From DT-110 sp030148525 (GTDB taxonomy: Bacteria > Bacteroidota > Bacteroidia > Chitinophagales > Saprospiraceae): a stretch of 64,000 nt of DNA. Location: the NCBI GenBank assembly GCA_965227445.1, contig OZ245751.1:1-64000 (forward strand), read 5' to 3'. Position numbers and translations under genes: made by a program. The notes beneath the pieces are model-generated. The model was not told the origin of the DNA and did no database searches. It saw only the letters and a program-made list of their open reading frames with translations. Shown here piece after piece: positions 61,492 to 64,000 of the stretch; position 1 is the stretch's first letter; every line of letters starts with the position of its first letter.

Positions 61492-62872
61492 AAGCGGTCA
61501 TGAGTGCTCGGTACAACAGATAGCCCTGAAAGGTATAGCCTTTTTTGGTAAAATGGATAACATCCCGGTAAACGAGTTGCTCTTCCCGCCAGGGATAGAC
61601 ACTTCCCCGCCCGCCCATAATAGCAAACCAATCAAAAACAGCTACCCCGGATTCGCGGGCTGCCGACAGCAATATGTCCCGCATCTCGGCCGGGCGATCC
61701 AATTTTTTTCCGCTTTTATCGCCGGCGTCGGGATTGGTCATTAGCAGGATCCCCGCTCCGGGACAGCTGATTTTCAGCCGTTCTAAAAAGCCGGATACTT
61801 CGCGCTCCACTTCCGTCGGCCGGAAGGATGATTGCAGGGCCTCATTGGTGCCCAGGGTGATGATCACCAGATCGGGAGCCAGGGCCGGTAGTTGGTCCCA
61901 AAACTCCCCGGAGCGGTGGTAGTGATAATAGGTCGTTCCGTTCACACCCACCATATGGTACAGCACCCCGGAACGACGCATGTTTTCCAGGATTATGCCG
62001 TATAGGCTGGGTCCGGCCGGGTTTTGTCCCACCAGGAGCAGCTCTTCAGCTGGTTCAGGCAGGTTTTGCTTTCGCAAAAATGGCTGCCGGGAATTCGAAC
62101 CTGGCATCGGGCTGCCAGAGCCTGACTGAACCATTTGCTTACCTACCCGCAGCGACTGACCCACAAATATTTGATGGCCCGACAGGCGGTTCCAGTTTTG
62201 CAGATCGATTATCTTACACTGGTATTCGCGGGCGAGTCCGTACAGCGTTTCTCCCGACTGCACCCTATGGTATTGCCAGCCCGAACTGGCCAGGGGAGGA
62301 TCGATAGGTTCGTCTATCCGAACAAACCAATCGGTGGCCTCGTCCGTGACAACCGTTATCTGATCAAAGGGCATTGCAGGGTGTTTATTATCGAAGGTAA
62401 AATGCAAGTCCGCCTTAGTTGTATTAGCGCGCAGCCCCATGCCCGATACGCCAATGGCGGGACCATCGCGTTGGAAAGTACGCCGACGGGCCGTCCAGTC
62501 CGTGGTCCCCGACCATTCGTAATCCAAAGGCCCGTGGGTGCCGGCCAACTTATAGGGAAATACCAGGCCCCGGCCCGCCTCCCCAAAATCCCGCCAGAAC
62601 AACCGTCGCATCGTGCCCGGCAGGTAATCCGCCTGCACGTGGGAATCGCCAATGTGTACAATTCGTACCACCTGCCGGTCGTCTTCCGCTGCCCGAACGG
62701 CATCGAGCTTCCGAAAAAAGCCAGTCAGATGTTCCGGATTTTGGATGGCTAGCTGATCCAGGGCCAACAGGTCGCGGTGGACCTCCCAGAGGCTGTCGGG
62801 GTTTTGACTGTAGGAAAACCCTAAAGCAAGTATCCATACGGTTAGAGCGAGTAAGGGACGCGTCACAGACAT
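61475..62872 (-). CDS. Secreted SGNH/GDSL hydrolase with LysM domain
   Basis: The 465-residue protein has a signal peptide (LALTVWILALGFSYSQ). SGNH blocks: VHIGDSHVQADYLPG (Ser of GDS), IITLGTNEALQ (block III Asn), DVIHFTKKGY (catalytic Asp/His). A LysM domain (YHRVQSGETLYGLAREYQCK, residues ~205-250) is inserted between blocks I and III. LysM binds GlcNAc polymers. It overlaps the MBOAT gene, so this is a two-component O-acylation pair, as in PatA/PatB or AlgI/AlgX. Confidence 0.88.
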   Translation of the reverse strand: MSVTRPLLALTVWILALGFSYSQNPDSLWEVHRDLLALDQLAIQNPEHLTGFFRKLDAVRAAEDDRQVVRIVHIGDSHVQADYLPGTMRRLFWRDFGEAGRGLVFPYKLAGTHGPLDYEWSGTTDWTARRRTFQRDGPAIGVSGMGLRANTTKADLHFTFDNKHPAMPFDQITVVTDEATDWFVRIDEPIDPPLASSGWQYHRVQSGETLYGLAREYQCKIIDLQNWNRLSGHQIFVGQSLRVGKQMVQSGSGSPMPGSNSRQPFLRKQNLPEPAEELLLVGQNPAGPSLYGIILENMRRSGVLYHMVGVNGTTYYHYHRSGEFWDQLPALAPDLVIITLGTNEALQSSFRPTEVEREVSGFLERLKISCPGAGILLMTNPDAGDKSGKKLDRPAEMRDILLSAARESGVAVFDWFAIMGGRGSVYPWREEQLVYRDVIHFTKKGYTFQGYLLYRALMTAYANRH

Positions 62873-62880
62873 AAGAGGTG

Positions 62881-63030
62881 AAGGTTTAGATTTAGGTTAA
62901 GGTTGAGGTTCCCGCCTTTACTGCGTTTCGGCGGGCAGAGAAGGTTGGAGTTTCATTTCCGATTTCCGACCTCTGACTTCTGACTTCCGACCTCTGAATT
63001 CTAAACTCTGACTTCTGATTTCTGCCTTCA
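62881..63030. repeat. GGTTAAGGTTGAGG and GACTTCCGACCTCTG word tracts
   Basis: GGTTTAGATTTAGGTTAAGG (62883-) is followed at 62945-63025 by TTCCGATTTCCGACCTCTGA and ACTTCTGACTTCCGACCTCT words. Different words, same iterated 7-8-nt style as elsewhere. It lies between the two SGNH genes. Confidence 0.72.
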
Positions 63031-64000
63031 CAACTCAAGTCCTTCCGGGGTCTGCCGATAATCTTCGTAGCCATTCATCAGGAAGTCCAGCAACAGGTCG
63101 GACGCTACATTGGCTCCCTTGAAATTGAAATGGGTGTAATCGTAATTGGCGAGGCGGGGGCGTTCGTCATCTACCCAACTTACCATGCTGCCGGGACCGC
63201 CCATGGCTTCGTAAAGACTGAAAAAGGTGATTCCGGTCTGTCGGGCAGCACGGCGTTGCACATTGGTAACGCGGGGTACGCTGGGGTCGGTTTGCATCTG
63301 ACCATTGAGTTTGGTGCCTTTGTCGGGAACGCCAATTAGCAGGATGGGAACGCCGGGCATGGTGCGCTGGAAACGCTCAATAACGCTGATCAACTGGCGC
63401 TCATACCAATCGTATCCGTGTACACGGGCGTTTATGACATTAAGACCATATTGAAGAATGATGAGATCGTAATCCAGTTTTTCCTGGAAGTGCTTCATCA
63501 CCGATGAACTGATGCCCAGGAGTGCTCGTCCCGAGTTTCCGCGGCACGGAAAGTTGTCGACAATGATGCCCTGCTCACTTTCCAGACTAACTCCGTAGAG
63601 TGGGTAGGTGCCGTACATGTCGAATTGCAGACGAACCCGGTCGGCCACCGAATCCGTAAGGACCACCTCGTTGACCAGTTCGGGAGCTGAAAGGGTGTGT
63701 GTGTTGGATTGTCCGTTGGCATAACTGTAGACCGAACCGTAAGCACGGCCAGTAGAATCTGCCTGCGGGCGTCCGTAGAAAAGGCGGGACTGATCGAAGG
63801 TACGCGTACCGGTAAACCAACGACTACCGCGGTACTGAACCCAGTACTCATCGGAGGCAGGTTCTTCAGTGAGCAGGGAGTCCACTGCCAAAGAGTCGGG
63901 GAGGGGAGGAGCCTGGTCGGCCACGAAGTATTCCCCGGAAATGCCCCGCAGCAGCTTGCGGTCATTCGATTCGCCGATGACATTGCGGTACCAATTATTG
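63028..64000 (-). CDS. Second SGNH/GDSL-type protein, 5' end beyond window
   Basis: The reverse frame is open to the window end and ends at 63028, more than 323 residues. Visible SGNH features are IGESNDRKLLRGISGEYF (GES-type nucleophile region near the window end), IILQYGLNVINARVHGYDWY (block III-like GLN), and LANYDYTHFNFKGANVASDL (catalytic Asp-x-x-His). The internal GTG at 63924 is not the true start. It belongs with the MBOAT and SGNH/LysM genes downstream. Confidence 0.78.
   Translation of the reverse strand, partial: NNWYRNVIGESNDRKLLRGISGEYFVADQAPPLPDSLAVDSLLTEEPASDEYWVQYRGSRWFTGTRTFDQSRLFYGRPQADSTGRAYGSVYSYANGQSNTHTLSAPELVNEVVLTDSVADRVRLQFDMYGTYPLYGVSLESEQGIIVDNFPCRGNSGRALLGISSSVMKHFQEKLDYDLIILQYGLNVINARVHGYDWYERQLISVIERFQRTMPGVPILLIGVPDKGTKLNGQMQTDPSVPRVTNVQRRAARQTGITFFSLYEAMGGPGSMVSWVDDERPRLANYDYTHFNFKGANVASDLLLDFLMNGYEDYRQTPEGLEL

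Noticed and set aside
1..64000. tRNA or rRNA genes
   Set aside because: No cloverleaf with a TTCGA-type T arm or rRNA signature was recognised on reading; a dedicated scan could still find one.

Overview
The window looks like a chromosomal segment of a Bacteroidota bacterium, most likely of the Saprospirales/Lewinella type (inference from gene content, not from a search). Supporting signs are two proteins with type IX secretion (T9SS) C-terminal sorting domains, a DUF5916 outer-membrane protein, LytS/LytTR and OmpR-type two-component pairs, many small SPII lipoproteins, TTG-N20-TAnnTTTG type promoters, and starts without Shine-Dalgarno sequences. Starts were therefore chosen mainly from signal peptides and family lengths.

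Layout. 1-1290: the 5' part of a DDE transposase, then three tandem ~195-bp units each ending in a hairpin plus T-run, read here as a small-RNA array. 1320-12021: a stress-type block on the + strand: split kinase/APH pair (related to the actinobacterial fusion type), bactofilin-like protein, universal stress protein, glutamate-cysteine-ligase-like/CBS protein, HDAC-family deacetylase and an ADP-forming acyl-CoA synthetase fused to a GNAT domain. The last two are a candidate protein-acylation writer/eraser pair. 12256-18531: K+ channel with RCK domain, amidohydrolase, TraB/GumN-like protein, LytS/LytTR pair, two DUF1648 membrane proteins and an unlisted 41-aa membrane peptide. 18604-21129: an EAD-KAP NTPase that looks like a conflict/defence protein. 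21690-36036: mostly secreted or envelope proteins, including tandem T9SS paralogues. 36548-39202: a Mo-hydroxylase (IorAB/XDH type). 39203-51530: a low-density accessory zone with repeats, an IS remnant, two toxin-antitoxin loci whose PIN toxins have both lost their N-termini, Fic and cation-transporter scraps, AT-rich lipoprotein genes, and a GH9/polysaccharide-deacetylase pair. 51573-58349: a small OmpR/HK pair divergent from a five-gene operon (2OG-Fe(II) oxygenase, SET protein, two ATP-grasp-type ligases, aspartoacylase-like amidohydrolase). This operon is the best candidate for an undescribed biochemical system. 58608-64000: four-helix-bundle IVS protein, MoaE, and an MBOAT + SGNH/LysM + SGNH surface O-acylation cluster cut by the window end.

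Cutting across all this are (i) a dispersed palindromic REP family and a 290-bp MITE with a REP nested in it, (ii) six exact copies of the 13-mer GCTTTCGCAAAAA, and (iii) a strange class of intergenic tracts made of degenerate tandem 7-9-nt words that differ from place to place and often sit at gene ends, terminators or truncation points.
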